64,000 nt of DNA, from the NCBI GenBank assembly GCA_032718475.1, contig JAUCBJ010005021.1:16451-80450 (forward strand), in the 5' to 3' direction. Positions 1 through 12,787 of the stretch are shown here, piece after piece. The translations under genes were made by a program, and so were the position numbers. Source of the DNA: Nemertoderma westbladi. Its lineage: Eukaryota; Xenacoelomorpha; Nemertodermatida; Nemertodermatidae. The notes beneath the pieces were generated by a model that saw only the letters and a list, made by a program, of their open reading frames with translations, was not told the DNA's origin and ran no database searches. Every line of letters starts with the position of its first letter. The first letter of the stretch is position 1.

Positions 1-845
1 TTACTGCTGAGCTTGTTACTAATGTCCATCCATTTCCAATGTCATTGTACTTCATGGCAGTGTCTTCATGACAAATCCGATGTTCTTGGATGCAGATGAT
101 GTCGATGTTATATTCCATTGCCAGAGCAACCATGTCACCCTGTTTGCTCTGTGCTTTCAGCGTGCGTGCGTTCATTGTAGCAATCTTTAGTGTCTTTTTA
201 CATTTCAACAGGTTGGTTCTTCTTTCTTCTCTGTCTTCTGTTCCAGTAGCCAATTTATCGACCCCCAGCCTGGTGTACCACTGAGGGACGCGGTCCTTGT
301 TGACCCGGGCGACGACCGAGCCGGTATTTCTCCTGGAGGGTTCTCATACTCATATCTTTCAGTTGCGGGAGTAAACCGCTTGTGGTCGCAACTCCTACAA
401 GCGTCTTCGCAGTAGGTCGCCGTTGGTTGATTACCTTCCGCCGTCCTTGTCAGCATGTCTAGCCGTTGGTTGATTACCTTCCGCCTATCCATGGCCTACA
501 GCCCTGCTGCCGACTGTAGGGGTCCATTTGTTACACCCTGAACCAAGTGTGCCTCCTGGGTTAGGTTACCTAACACTGGTAGAGGAGCATCCAGTATAGA
601 CAGGGCAGAGCTTGTATCATCTCTAATGCAGATGCGTATCAAGCCTTTGCCTTCAATGGTGCCCTAGGCGCTATAGCCCTCAATGACTTATTTAGTTGAC
701 GGGGCTGAACCAACCCACTCTTGATCAACTAAATAATGAATAGGCTATGCTTATCGGGCCTGCCCTACTGGGCTGACAGCTACAGGTAGTACCACTTTAC
801 TGCCATAGTGGTAGCAGGATCTGGGGACCTGACCTGACCTGAAAT
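1..845 (-). mobile_element. 5' part of a non-LTR retrotransposon (LINE), running off the window
   Basis: On the minus strand the frame from about 226 down to the window edge encodes the start of an APE-type endonuclease: a KIATMNARTL strand, then DIICIQEHR, the usual first strand and Q-E metal-binding motif of LINE endonucleases. This domain nicks target DNA to prime reverse transcription. Upstream (205-492, minus) is a 95-codon frame in another register with a small Cys/His cluster (CEDACRSCDH), perhaps an ORF1 remnant or leader. The 5' end may lie near 845, where tandem CAGGT motifs begin. Only the first 70 or so endonuclease residues are in view, so intactness cannot be judged. It may belong to the same family as the reverse transcriptase at 48.3-49.8 kb; that is inference. 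Confidence 0.7.
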
Positions 846-901
846 CCTTGAACAGAGCTTCTGTATTCCTTAAAAAAACAGAATGTGGTATATCTGGGGG
901 C

Positions 902-1330
902 TTATGGCCAATGCACTGGGTCCATTATAAATCCCAGCCTTCTAGTTCGCTTCTTAAACTGAGTCAAAGCCGAGAACAATAGATAGGAAGATATGAAGTC
1001 TAGATATGAAGTCCTGAAGATGGATTGGATTTCGTTTGACGCCCAGAATTCAGGCTGATACACTACATCAGTAGCTGCTTGAAGATTGTGGTAGAAATTT
1101 TCCACCTCCTCTACTGGGACAAAAGTGGGTGAATAGCATCTTGGGAAACCCATCTTAGGAAACTTCTTACCCAGTCTTACAGAACATGAGAAGTGGTAAC
1201 AGATAATGCGGTTGGTTATTTGGTCTATTTTATCCAATGCTGCATGTCCAGTTTGATTCATCGATATACCAATTCCTCCATTACCACTGCCATCTGCTAG
1301 GGCAATGGAGAGTCGCCAACTACTCCCCAT
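902..1330 (-). pseudogene. LINE endonuclease fragment (second copy)
   Basis: A 142-codon minus-strand frame resembles the middle of a LINE AP-endonuclease: WRLSIALADGSGNGGIGI, a run ending NRIICYHF, then CYSPTFVPVEEVENFYHNL, which fits the Y-S-P-T strand of this fold. It lacks the N-terminal QE motif and the C-terminal SDH motif. On the minus strand it lies upstream of the other endonuclease start at 1-226, so the two cannot be one collinear gene. It is a separate, both-ends-truncated copy. Sequence between the recognisable blocks is degraded. Confidence is good for the family and low for any function. Confidence 0.65.
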
Positions 1331-2526
1331 GTCCTTAATCAGAACCTCATCAGTCTACCCATTCTGCATTCTGTGCTCTTGAACACCCACTGCGCTAAGG
1401 CAGGCATAGCCTGTTTATCAGGGATGTCATCTTGCCTTGTTGCTGTGGGGAAAGTGTTAGGGTGTTACCTAAGGCGAGTCTTAGTGACTTGCATCAGGTT
1501 CAGCAATGGCTGGATTGCTCAGGGGAGGGGGGGGGGGGGGTGAGAGTAGAATCAAACTCTAGAATCCCTCTTTCCTTCACAACTGGGCTCCCTGGTGACA
1601 CAATGTTTGGGCCCAAATCTCATCAGGAAAGGACTCAAGAATTGTTCGCCACACTCTCTCTCTCTCCAGTAATGGGTAAGACATGCAGCCAGTTAGGCGA
1701 TATATGTTTCCCTAATGTCGTTTGCGTCTGGTAAATACACTGGCCCCTAATGGCATGACCTCCGCCTGCATACTGATATGTTTCCATAGTGTGAGTTGTG
1801 GGGTGAATATTTTTCAGAGTCAGCTCCCTAGTTTGCCATTCCACAGGGCAGATGTCGCTGTAGAGTCAGATATGTCACCCACTGTCTCTCTGATGCACAT
1901 GACCCACCATTGGTTATGCAGTTCATGCCTGCTGCCAGGTGCAGGTTGCAGTGGAGAGCGCTCAAATGGTACAAGAGCAGCACTCTACTTTTCACCAACC
2001 ATTAATAGATTACCATCTGCCTGTGTCAGGCCATATACCCCTATAGCCGAATATAGGTCCTTAACTCAGAATCTAGAAGGACCTATTTACGAGACCAGAC
2101 GTTATGCCCACAGTAAGATGGTTTAGATGCTTTAGTAAGATCTCAGTAAGATGGTGCCACACAGGTGGCAGGCACATGTCCTTTACAGTATGCGCCGCGG
2201 ATTTGGCAGGTTTTCTTGATCAATTACCCAGAAGAACTGACTTAAATCAGACATTACACTATTAGTGCGACTGAGCACATCAACCTTATAGCACTGCCAC
2301 TATAGATATGATTGTATCTCGTGATTTATACTACTGCAGTAATATACATTTATTGGAATATCATTGATGGAAATAAGTTACATCAACTTGATAATATAGA
2401 TACTCATCTTTACAGATAAGAGGGGGGGGGGGGGGGGGGATATTACATATGACATATGGGTGATATCTCATACGACTTTCGACGCAATATAAATTCACCC
2501 CACTCCGAGAAAACATCCCCTAAAAT
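1331..2526. other. Unassigned non-coding stretch with two poly-G runs
   Basis: No coding region or known element was recognised. It contains a 14-G run at 1527-1540 (preceded by AGGGGA) and an 18-G run at 2422-2439. Short open frames at 1432-1734 and 1722-2126 have no recognisable motif and are probably chance. Confidence 0.5.
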
Positions 2527-2582
2527 AAAACTGTAACCTGTTATATTGAATTTAGTTTATTGTTTTGGTTAGAATAATGCCC
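2527..2582 (-). repeat. Solitary diverged copy of the 66-bp minisatellite family
   Basis: The words CTGTAACCTG and TTTATTGTTTTGGTTAGAA occur in the same order and spacing as in the arrays at 6.7-7.1 kb and, on the other strand, 51.7-52.4 kb. Only one monomer is present. Confidence 0.6.
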
Positions 2583-5500
2583 CAATATGAACATTTTTAT
2601 CGCTAAATAGGGAGTAATGAGAGATAATTAATAGAGATATAATTTTACAAGGAAATGTTCTGATATGAAGGAGCAATTTACTATACATGTATTCTTTATC
2701 ACTCTTTCCCATACATAAGTTACATGCTGCAGGTGATGTTGTCATTTGAAATCTCATATTTTCCCAGGGAGGTAATGCGTTTTTTCTTCTCAGGCATTTG
2801 CATAAGTTGCAACATATCTTTTTTTAACGTAATTATTAATGATTAACTAGCTAGCTACAGTAGGCCTAATAATGCTGCTGGTATAGCATAGATACTTATG
2901 AATGACGGGGGATATTTAATTTGGTCAACGCGCACAGCCAGCAGTATCCAGGTTGAGGAAGGACCCGGCTCTATAAGAGCTTAGTTGTATGTATGTTTAA
3001 AGTGGATTAAATTCGACTTCTGAGTTCATAAATTGACATCTGGTAAACACCCACCTATATGTAGTACGTATTATTTGTTTGAAATATTTTTTAGCGTCAA
3101 TCACGAAAATCGATTTAAGTTTCTTGGGTTGATGAATTTTCTCACATCATTCATCATTACATTTGAAGTCTCAACCCAATTCAAACATCACACGACCCAC
3201 CAACCCAGCGATCTTAACATATCTATTGAAATAATTATTAAAGCTCATGTGATATTGATCATTATTATTGTAACGTATGCCGCGGGACTAAACTAAGTAT
3301 TCGCTCCAATAACATTTTGATATCCAATCGGCATTACTGGTCGCCCTTGTATATGATGATACCGAGTGTACGTGAAATTATATCTATTTGGATTTCCAAT
3401 ATGTACAGACAGAGATATGGTCAGTGAAGAAATGGACCACTGTGAAAAATACAAAGATTGCTACATGCTGGATGGCTGGATGCCAAAGATCAAGAAGTGT
3501 TTCCATGTACTGCTAAAGATGTTGAGAAATATCCATGGTAAACCAGAATATTAGAAAAGGTATGGCGACTCTAGAAGCAGCGGAATTAGTTTATGAAAAC
3601 TAGAACTGCCGTCAAGGATATGCATAAAAAGTGGATGCATCAGTGGACTTGAATCGTTGGTACAGAACCATGAATCAAACAATCAATCAAAGATTGTCAG
3701 AATGATGCCATCTAGCTAGTAAATGAAAATGTTATGATGTGATCGAATATCGAATGCATGATTGAGAAGTTATTGTGATTATGAATTGACAATATTTCAG
3801 CCGATGGTAAAGCTTCTGAAGTAACTACTACTACTGTAAAGTATATCCAAGAACGGTCGCAAACCGTCATGCTGATGACTAGATAGGCTAAGAATAAACT
3901 AACTACATCGCACCAGTGCGGTTATGTAGCAACCTATGTTGAAATTCGATTGCTGTTTGTAGACTGTATACATCATTAACACGTTGTGGGCCCTTCTCGC
4001 AGCACGAGAGCATATATGTAAGAAAGTCTACTAATCGTCATTAGATATACGAAAACCGTCCTTCCCAAAATATCAATGTGTGATGAATTCAGATTGCGTT
4101 ATAAAATAAATACAGAGGTGCATTTCAATTTATTTTCCCTTGCACGCATTAATTGCAATTAATATAGCTACTAACTAGTTTGCCCTCTAGCGTCTAACTT
4201 TAAAAGTGTAGATGCAACAGCGTCCCGCAAAGACGCAGCCAATTTTCTAGTACATATGACAAGTTTCAGCTTAAACGGATTAAACGGTGGAAAGGACGAA
4301 AATGCCATTAGAAGGAACTGTAAAGCTTATTAAAGTCACAAACTCTTAAGTAATGTCACTTGGATTCAATACCAACTTGACTACTAATATTAACTGTGAA
4401 GATTTTATTGCCAATAATTACTGTAATGATAAAGTTCCAATGTATAAGGACCATTTTTGTCAAAAGCAACTGCATTGCCAAAGGAAGTTGTTGTCTTGAT
4501 ACACAGATTCTGGATAACTTCTGATGTATTGTGCATTATGCAATCTGATGTAGTTAAGCTAATGGAAAGATTAGTCAATCAACTTTATCAGCTAATTAAC
4601 TTACCACCTCACTTTAAACAGACCACACGACCCCATGCTGAGAGCTTACCTTCAGTTTCATAGAACAGAAACTGCATTACTGTTAGTGACTAAAACGACA
4701 TTCTCCATGGAATTAAAAAGGAAAACCAAATCTATTTGGAATAAAATTCGCGGTTCGGAAGAAAATGTTGCGTTTTGATAAAATAAAGTTTAGGTAGATA
4801 CTAGATGTAGTCTTCCGTTAAGTCATTATTTTCTGCACTATTTTAATAACATTTTCTTCATTACTTGGGAAATGTTCATTTGGTTGGGTGGAAATGATAT
4901 GAATATATTAAATTGTGATTCATTAATTTTAAAATTATATTATAAACCATGTGTTGTGTATAGGTTTACGCTGAATGATAATACATTCAATATGCAGTAA
5001 AAACTACGAAGAATAAATTTGCCATAATGTAACATTTTGCGGATTTGCTACTTTTTGCGTCAAATCGCAACTGTTGCCGATTGCCAAATGGTAACATTTT
5101 TATCAAAGCATTTTTGCCAAATCGCCGTTTATTTTTGTATTAATATTTAGCACGTTGTAACAATTAAGATAACTGAATGGCAACTTTTTACCCTATTTGG
5201 TGTGACTGTTACCGAATTCTCGCAACGTCACTTGACCAACTTGAAACACATTTGAGCACTGAAGCATGTTAGAGATTCTAACAGTTGTACCGTGTATTTC
5301 AGCTATTTCAGATGCATTAGTCGTTAGTGAGGAGTGCAATATTGACATTTCGCATCAATTAATACACCCAATCTGAAAACAAACACTGATAAAACTGTCG
5401 GAATTGCAGGTCAGCATTTAGCGGATAAGAGCATCTTTGTGCGTATATACCTCTCCAATTCTGGAAAGCATGGAAGTCTAATGAAGTGAAGAAATTTACG

Positions 5501-6322
5501 GGTGATGATGGTGGTGAAGTGACTATATTGTATTATATTTATTGGGGACCAATATAATTATTGCAGGTCTTTTTTTGCAATGCAATGGTGGATAATTTGC
5601 AGAGGAGAGTGAATGTACAAAACAAACGCCAAGAAATAGTACCTGCTCTTAGGGAGTTTAATCAGGTTATAAATCATTACAATCTAACTGATTCTGGCAC
5701 AAATACATCCTGTGATGAAAGTAAATGGTGAATAATGTGGCCTCGGGGTCATTTAGTTCTGTGAGTATACGAAAAGACAGATCCTCATAAGATGCTCAAA
5801 TGTGGTCGTAGCTATGAAGCCTGTATAACAATACCAGAGCTTTAGAACGAAGCAGGTAATTCGCTGTTGGAATATCTCACACAATGGAAGACCGATTGTA
5901 TTTCCAGTTCCGGGGAGTTTTTGAGGGAACAGGACAAAATAAACAAGACCCAGGAAAATTACAAAATAAGTGAAAGTTATGATACATGGAAGTTATGAGT
6001 CCGGTTACAACATAAATAAATAAATATCATATGATTAATGTGCCATATAATTTAATGAAAACAGATGATATATTGGGATATAGTCTGAGTATATATTTCG
6101 TACGTTCCTCTATGTTCTTCTATTCCAACATTATTTCATGTAATATGGAAGGACACGTTGCTGGTATAGGAAGAACACCAGCAAACTCTGAAAAATGTCG
6201 GCTGGTTCCAAGATACAGACTAGTCCAAAAAGTTACAACGCCCAACCGCAGTCTGCTACGCTGTGTGCATAGCATGATCACCGTCCTGCAAATCTCTTGG
6301 ATAGGGCAGTACTATACCAGCG
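2583..6322. other. Intergenic DNA, no gene recognised
   Basis: AT-rich. Short frames at 3033-3296, 3366-3554, 4457-4663 and 6031-6414 show no family motif. A stretch at about 5580-5990 reads like decayed protein code in one frame but is broken by stops and could not be assigned. Confidence 0.5.
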
Positions 6323-7233
6323 CCGGTGTCACAAGGAAATCAGCCCCCCCTAGAATATGCCCCCCGGGGCATTATTTCCTAGGATATTATGTCCCCCCGG
6401 GCAATTTTTCCTAGGAAATTTAGCCCGGGGGGGCATTTTCTCCTTAGGAAATAATGCCTCCCCTCAGGAAAATTAGACCCCCTCAAAAGTCTGAAAACTG
6501 GTACGATACCGGTCTGCTGGTAGCCACTTTTAATCTACCAACTGCAGAACTTGTAATAGTTGGAAGAATAGTACGGTACCGGTCTGCCGGTAGGTAAGCA
6601 GGTAAGGCAGTAAAGGGATGTAGTACAGCATACTGAAGTATCTAAGTCAGTAGGCTACTGTGTAGTAAGTACTGGTATAACAGCAGTGCGAGTGTGTGGT
6701 GTTGTGTGGGCGCCGAGCAGCTCCAAGCTTTTTTTAAGTCTGTAACCTGCTCCTTTCCCTGATTTGGTAAAGTGATTGTTTATTGTTTTGGTTAGAAAAT
6801 CCCGCCTCTGTAACCTGCTCCTTTCTCTCAATTGGTAATGTTATCGTTTATTGTTTTGGTTAGAAAATCCCGTCTCTGTAACCTGCTCCTTTCCCTGATT
6901 TGCTAAAGTGACTGTTTATTGTTTTGGTTAGAAAATCCCGCCTCTGTAACCTGCTCCTTTCCCTCAATTAGTTAAATGATCGTTTATTGTTTTGGTTAGA
7001 AAGGCGTAACCTGCTCCTTTACTTCATTTGGTAAAGTGACTGTTTATTGTTTTGTATAATTTTTGTAAGTTTTAGTAGTAATAAGTTTTGTTTATTGTAT
7101 AATTCAAGGGGGGCATAATTTCCTAAGGGGGGCATTTTTTCCTAGGGAAATTTGCCCGGGGGGCATTTTTTCCTAGGAAAATATGCCCCCCCGGGCACAT
7201 TTCCCGGGGGGACATATTTTCCTGTTACACCGG
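6323..7233. mobile_element. Foldback (inverted-repeat) non-autonomous element carrying a minisatellite
   Basis: The ends are inverted copies: CCGGTGTCACAAGGAAAT at the left, and CCGGTGTAACAGGAAAAT on the opposite strand at the right. Just inside each end is an arm of about 120 bp (6345-6480 and 7105-7225). Each arm alternates two short palindromes, TTTCCTAGGAAA and a TGCCCCCCGGGCA type, and the arms are inverted relative to each other. Between them lie unique sequence and five minisatellite copies. No protein is encoded. A target duplication could not be fixed, so the superfamily is unknown. Confidence 0.6.
6737..7060 (-). repeat. 66-69 bp minisatellite, five copies
   Basis: Five head-to-tail copies begin at about 6737, 6806, 6874, 6943 and 7005. 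Each contains CTGTAACCTGCTCCTTT and then TTTATTGTTTTGGTTAGAAA. The family is reverse-complementary to the larger array at 51.67-52.42 kb. Confidence 0.85.
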
Positions 7234-8157
7234 TCGAAACTAAAATGAAACTGTCTGGGGCTCGGAAACCAGAAAATAATATTTTGCAATACGCAATGTT
7301 ATCAAATCTACTGAAAAAATAATACTTTCACAAGAGTTAATCTCAATAGCCAATTGACCTCATTTATATATCGACTAGTCTGCTACTTTTGACCGCGTTT
7401 GACATAAAAATTGTTATAGGAAGGGATCTAGGTATCTAGGATCGAAGGTAACATTGTTACTATCAATAATCAATAAAAATTGTTGACAATCTTGACAGGG
7501 CTGATGTGAAAGTGCACTTATTATTAAGAATATTATTAATAATTAATTACAATACACAAAATACCCCAATCGTCACCGTCCTGCCTAAGATTAAATTACA
7601 TATAATCTTAAGAAAACACAAATTTATCTATAATTCTATTGTAATTGATGTATATTGAACTGGTTAGTCAGACAGTAACCATGAGCTAATATGCGAAAAT
7701 ATATCAGAGTTGGATATAATATCGTAAACATATCAATAAAATTCGTTGATATTTTACTGAAAAACTCACTTTAATGTTTATCCAATATTGGGTTACTTAA
7801 TTTGCTTAGTTTCTATTCGAACCAACAGCCCCCACCCCGTACTGTACGAAGCATAATTGGATGAAATTGGCGGATGTACAGAAGCAAGATATCCCATTTA
7901 TGGAATCTTAGCAACTCTCATTAATTCCGTGATTAGTTTAAGGCGGTGATTGAGAATATGACCTGTGTTTATTATTATATCCATAGTCGTTAACTTTTGC
8001 GTTATCACGGCCTGCGATGTTACATCCTTTACAAGATTATGCCGGTTGAAGTTGTTTCAGTTACAGAGTCGGGATCACCAATGCAATTATCGATATTGAC
8101 TCGAGTTCATACCAAAATATTGAAGGTATGATATACCGAATCTGTACCTGGCACCGC
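7234..8157. other. Intergenic DNA, nothing recognised
   Basis: AT-rich sequence with no open frame of note and no repeat structure that I could see. Confidence 0.5.
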
Positions 8158-8230
8158 ACCTAGGTTTCAAAGTTCCGCTTCTATTCAGCCGAGTGTGTTG
8201 TGTCTAAGACCACTTAGCCACCAAGACGGA
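8158..8230 (-). repeat. tRNA-like (Ser/Leu type) SINE head, diverged
   Basis: On the minus strand TGGCTAAGTGGTCTTAGAC resembles the A box of Ser/Leu tRNAs. About 45 bp downstream AACTTTGAAACC resembles a decayed B box (consensus GGTTCGANTCC). The spacing suits a tRNA-derived SINE or an old tRNA pseudogene. No functional tRNA fold is supported. Confidence 0.35.
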
Positions 8231-8562
8231 TACTGAAGACGTTGTCCGTGACATCTAAATTTTATTTCAGTGCGCAAATTGTGACGCTCTTAAAAAAAGT
8301 CACGCTCTTATTAGTAGGCATTATTATATATTTATATACGTTGCATGTCCCTGGTGTGTTTACGTAGCAGTGTAGTAAATTCTTTCAGTAAATAATAATG
8401 TATAATATAACAAGAAAATTAGATTCCCATTGCGGTCATGTTCAGTTCATGTTTGAAATTTTGCATCAATTTTTTTTTGCATTTTGTGTTTCAGTGTTGT
8501 CTATTTTTTTTATAATAATTTAATTATATAGTATCGTTTGTGGCAAGCTAATAAATAAATAC

Positions 8563-8640
8563 AATTAGCGTAGAGGTTAAACCCATTGCCTTGAATTTAC
8601 AGGTCGTTCGATTCCGGTAGGGGGCCAGGACAGTTTTCTT
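8563..8640 (+). repeat. tRNA-derived SINE head
   Basis: TAGCGTAGAGG at about 8566 fits the Pol III A box. CGTTCGATTCC about 40 bp later fits the B box with one mismatch. The arrangement is tRNA-like but the stems are imperfect, which is usual for a SINE head. Confidence 0.45.
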
Positions 8641-11595
8641 TTCGGCACGAATGCTTAATAAAGGGACTGGCCCGGGCGCAACTGCAGAAGAAAATGTTAT
8701 AGAATCATGATTAAATTCCTTATCAGAAAACTGGAAAAGGTCCAAGTTTGAGCCATTCGAATGCAATGTAGGCCAATATATGTAGGCCGCACTAAATATG
8801 TAGGCCTCACTTATTCAGAAACCTCTTTAAAGTGAAGTGTCACTTAATTTAATGAAAATGTCTAATATTTAAGCCAATTTAATTAGGAGTTTTAACAATT
8901 AGCTCAAAGCCCAGATGTGGGATTCGAGACGCTATGATGTCTGGAATTTACTTTTCAATTACTTTTGTTTCCACTTAATGGAAATTGAAATCTTACAGGA
9001 AGTTCACCAGGGAGTCTCCTGTTTTCAGTATTTATTATTAATAGATTACTAAAATCTATATACGCACTGTAGGCTGTAGGCTGTAGGGCTGTAGGCATAA
9101 TATAGGATGTAGGAATATAACGTGTACTTCCTGTAAAGTCTGTAATGTCCAATTTGATTATTTGAATTTCACGGCGAAATTGCCATTTGAAAAGTTCTCA
9201 TAGCGAGCACTTTTCAATAAATTTGAGGTGGTGTAATTCCGTTATTATCAGCTTATGGCGATTTTCGCGGTTTGTGATTTTATTGGAAGATGGAAAGTAG
9301 TCAATGGACAAAAGTGAAAAAAATTTCATATTAAAATACATATCATCATTATATCAAAGTACATCTGAAATCTGCCCGCACATTAAGTAAAAGTAGAGAA
9401 GAATATTAATACAATAAAGCTACTAAATATTCTAAGTGTTCCTTATTACGTGTATTGTCTGGCAAAATGGCATTTTGGTCAACTAAATCATAGACAATGA
9501 TATTGAATCGATATTTACCGGGGGTCTTTGCCACCTTAAACCCCCCACCCCCTCCCCCACCCCCACCTAAACGGTTCCTCGTTGAAATTATACTAAAATT
9601 AAATGTTTTCCAAAAACACTCCCGCCTCAGATTCTGCTGACAAGAAACTGTTTTGCACATACAGTGGCCCGCCATATCGTACTGCAAAATATCCGAATGC
9701 ATTTAAATCCAGCTACGAATTTTAATCTTTAATGAAGTTGACTTATGAAAAGGACAAAGAGAAAATGACATTAATAAACAGTAAATCTAATATTATATTT
9801 TACAAAATATATTAAATAAAAACAGTGGGTTGCTACTGGGGTTGCAACCTCAACAAGATGAAATGAATTGATGGTAACTTTTGATCTTCCGAAATGAACT
9901 TCTGCTGGTCAGCATTCATCACCGAAATATTTCCAGCAGCGGATATTTATGTTATTCCTAAAATAATTTTCCCTTTATTGTATCACAAGTATAAACAGCT
10001 GTTTATTGTACAAACTTCCATATACTAGGGCCAATGGGATACAACCAAGAGGAGCCCACTAAAAGCTTGTAATGAATGGGAGAATCTTTTAGGCTCGTTA
10101 AGCCAAGGAATGCCTGTATATATTGGACCTGTATATATTGGACTATATTATTATATACGATATTGTAATGTGTATAGTGTAGCGCTACTATAGATTGCAC
10201 GAAATAAATAGTTGCAATTCAATAATTTTATTGTTGCCAATTATAACTCTATTGTACACTATTGTGTATTATACACTATAATTCAACCAAAATAACGCAA
10301 AAATAAAATATATATAGGCTATATTTAAGATGCAATCGTGGTTCCAGTGGTTCCATATTTAAGATTTTATGATTCGTATATTTTAATATTATTTAGTATT
10401 TTAATGTAACCTTGACGCATCCACCATTCTCAGTGGGAAATACAAGAAGATTTACGTAAACCAAAACTCCCCACGAGTTTCGCTCTCACATTTATAATAA
10501 TAATTTATAATAATACTCACTTCCTTTTGCTTTGCCACGATTTGGAGCGAGGCAACCTACATACGATTAACTACGGAATTACCAACAAATTAATCAACAA
10601 AAAAGTTGAAATAGTTTACCTGACCGATGCGAAATACATAATATATACAGAAAGTGGCAACTTGGCTAATTACCAATCAACCAAGAGAACCGCTATCTAT
10701 GATTTTCGATTGGCTATGAACGCATATCGAATTAGGATCTGTTTGGCTTCATTTAATATGATGGACCTTGCATGGCATTGCACATAGAAAGCTGGCTATA
10801 TAACCGAATATCCTGCAAAACGCAACGCATCAGGAATCTCTAACGCTATTATCGCCTCTCCGCCACAGACCGTCATCTTATTAATAATTAAATTCTCACA
10901 TAATAATTTCCAAATTGGAAAATATGGAAAATAGATAACATTTTACAAGAAGTTCTACATTCGCTAACAAAGTAACAGTACAGTAGTAACAGTCAGTCGG
11001 CGTTGGTACACAATGTGGTTCGCAGTTACTCTGGAGTACCGAATAGACGGGGTGGGTGGAAAATTGTGAAAACTTAAAAGGCCTATTTACTTAACATACA
11101 GTATAGGCGTACAGGTACAGTAGTACGTACATACGGCTACCGGTGGTATACTCGGTACACGGTTTCGTTTTCTTTTCTTTCACTTTCAACTCTCAAATTA
11201 TTATGAGAAGAAACGTTTATTTACTCATAATAAAAAATGCACTAATTTTTTAGAAAAAATTAATAGTGGTGTCTGGAATAGGATAATTGTGGGTGGATTT
11301 TTTTTCAAAAATTTACAGCCGTGTCGCCCTTTCTATTCGGGACTCCAGATTATGTGGTTTTAGTGAAAGAAAGCTAGTATTGCTAACCCGGGACCCCCAA
11401 TGTAGTTTTCTGCAATAAAATTAAGTTATCTGTACGCGCGTTAAATTGATCTTTCTAAGTTGAAATATAATTTAATTTAAAGTTAGTATTTAGACGGAAA
11501 TTTACCGCAACAATTACCTGTAATTAATCAAACATCGGTATATTTAAGTTCCAACAATCTGGTATGGTTGGATTTTGGATATGTTGCTATCCTTG
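8641..11595. other. Intergenic DNA with a G-quadruplex-type tract
   Basis: No gene was recognised. At 9541-9568 the plus strand reads as C runs of 4-6 separated by single A or T. The minus strand therefore has four or more G tracts with one-base loops, a classic quadruplex-forming pattern. Short frames at 8548-8766, 8955-9152, 9406-9702, 10003-10200 and 10527-10787 lack motifs. Confidence 0.5.
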
Positions 11596-12787
11596 TTAAC
11601 TCTATTAGTACCGGGCTATAAAATGTTGTAAAATTACCGCGGGGGCTAATATTGACCCCCCATCTAAAAACTCTAAAAACATCTAAAAACTCTAAAATCT
11701 ACAACTTTTAACGAAAACGTCTGATTTTTTGTTTGAACGTAGATTTCACTAGATTGAAAGTTACAATTTTCGGCTAATATTTTTCAATACAGGTTTTCTC
11801 GGGCGCAAAATCCATTTAAAATATTTAAAAATGATCTGATTACTATAAATGGCTGTGATAGTCCTTTACGTAGGTAAAAAATGAAAAAGGAAGTTACCAG
11901 CACTTTTCAGGTAGATAGAACACAAAATTTTTAATTCACTTATACGATGTTATAAATTCACATTTTCAGTCCTTCCACTGCGCTGATTCTAATGGAATTC
12001 TAATGGATTTTCGGCGCAATATGGCAAATTTTGGTGCCAGCACCATATTTCGTACCCATCGCCAAAAAGTACAAGTTTGAGATATCGAGTACTTTTTTTA
12101 TTGATTCCATCGGATTCAGAAACAACATTTCAAAAGTTCACTCAAAAACAAGATTCCGCAAGAAACAATATGATACTACTGTATCTTTTGATTAATTTAC
12201 TTATTTTCATAAATTTGGTGCTTGCACAACAATTTTCACCCACCGCCAAAAAATACAAGTTTGAAAACTCTTATGCAATTTTTACTTATTCCATTGAATT
12301 CAGAACCGTCACAAACCGGTATATCACAAGAAACAAGGTGACACAATCAATTGATATATATGATGTTTTTAAAATTTGGGCTAGCACCAAATTTTGCACA
12401 AGAACAAAAACAAGTTTGAAATTTCTAAATTAATTTATGTGAATTCCATCTAATTGCAAACACCAAAAAATAGGTGTAAATAAAAAACTACAGATGTTTC
12501 AAATTGTAATTTGTAAAATTGTAATTCAAATTTTGTAATGTAAATGTAAGTTTCAAAAAAAGACTCAAAAAAGTGCCAAAAGTAGGGTTAAAAAATGGTG
12601 ATATAACTCGAAAACTTCCCAATATTTTTGAAAACCGTTTCCACTATTAGGAAGACAATAGACTTTTAGGAAAAGTCATAAAATTTGAGTTTCCCTACTG
12701 CGTTTGTTTCACAGTTATAACATAGAATCCATGGGGGGGGGGGGGGGGGGGTCATATTGACCCTACCTCCGGGTTTAATAGGGTTAA
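11596..12787. mobile_element. TTAA-flanked non-autonomous DNA transposon (piggyBac-like ends)
   Basis: TTAA occurs at both ends (11596-11599 and 12784-12787). The left end continues CTCTATTAGTACCGGG; the right end, on the opposite strand, continues CCCTATTAAACCCGGAGG. Each end also has a GGGGG-CTAATATTGACCC or TCATATTGACCC palindrome, and the right end has a 19-G run at 12733-12751. The interior has loosely repeated blocks containing GCCAAAAAATACAAGTTTGA at about 12060 and 12240, and no transposase. TTAA duplications and ends starting CCCT are typical of piggyBac, although Kolobok elements also use TTAA. Confidence 0.6.

Noticed and set aside
902-1330. Continuation of the same endonuclease gene as 1-226
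   Set aside because: On the minus strand the order is reversed relative to the protein, so they must be separate copies.
1432-2126. Two overlapping 100-134-codon frames as a host gene
   Set aside because: No domain or motif is seen, one crosses a poly-G run, and composition is unremarkable.
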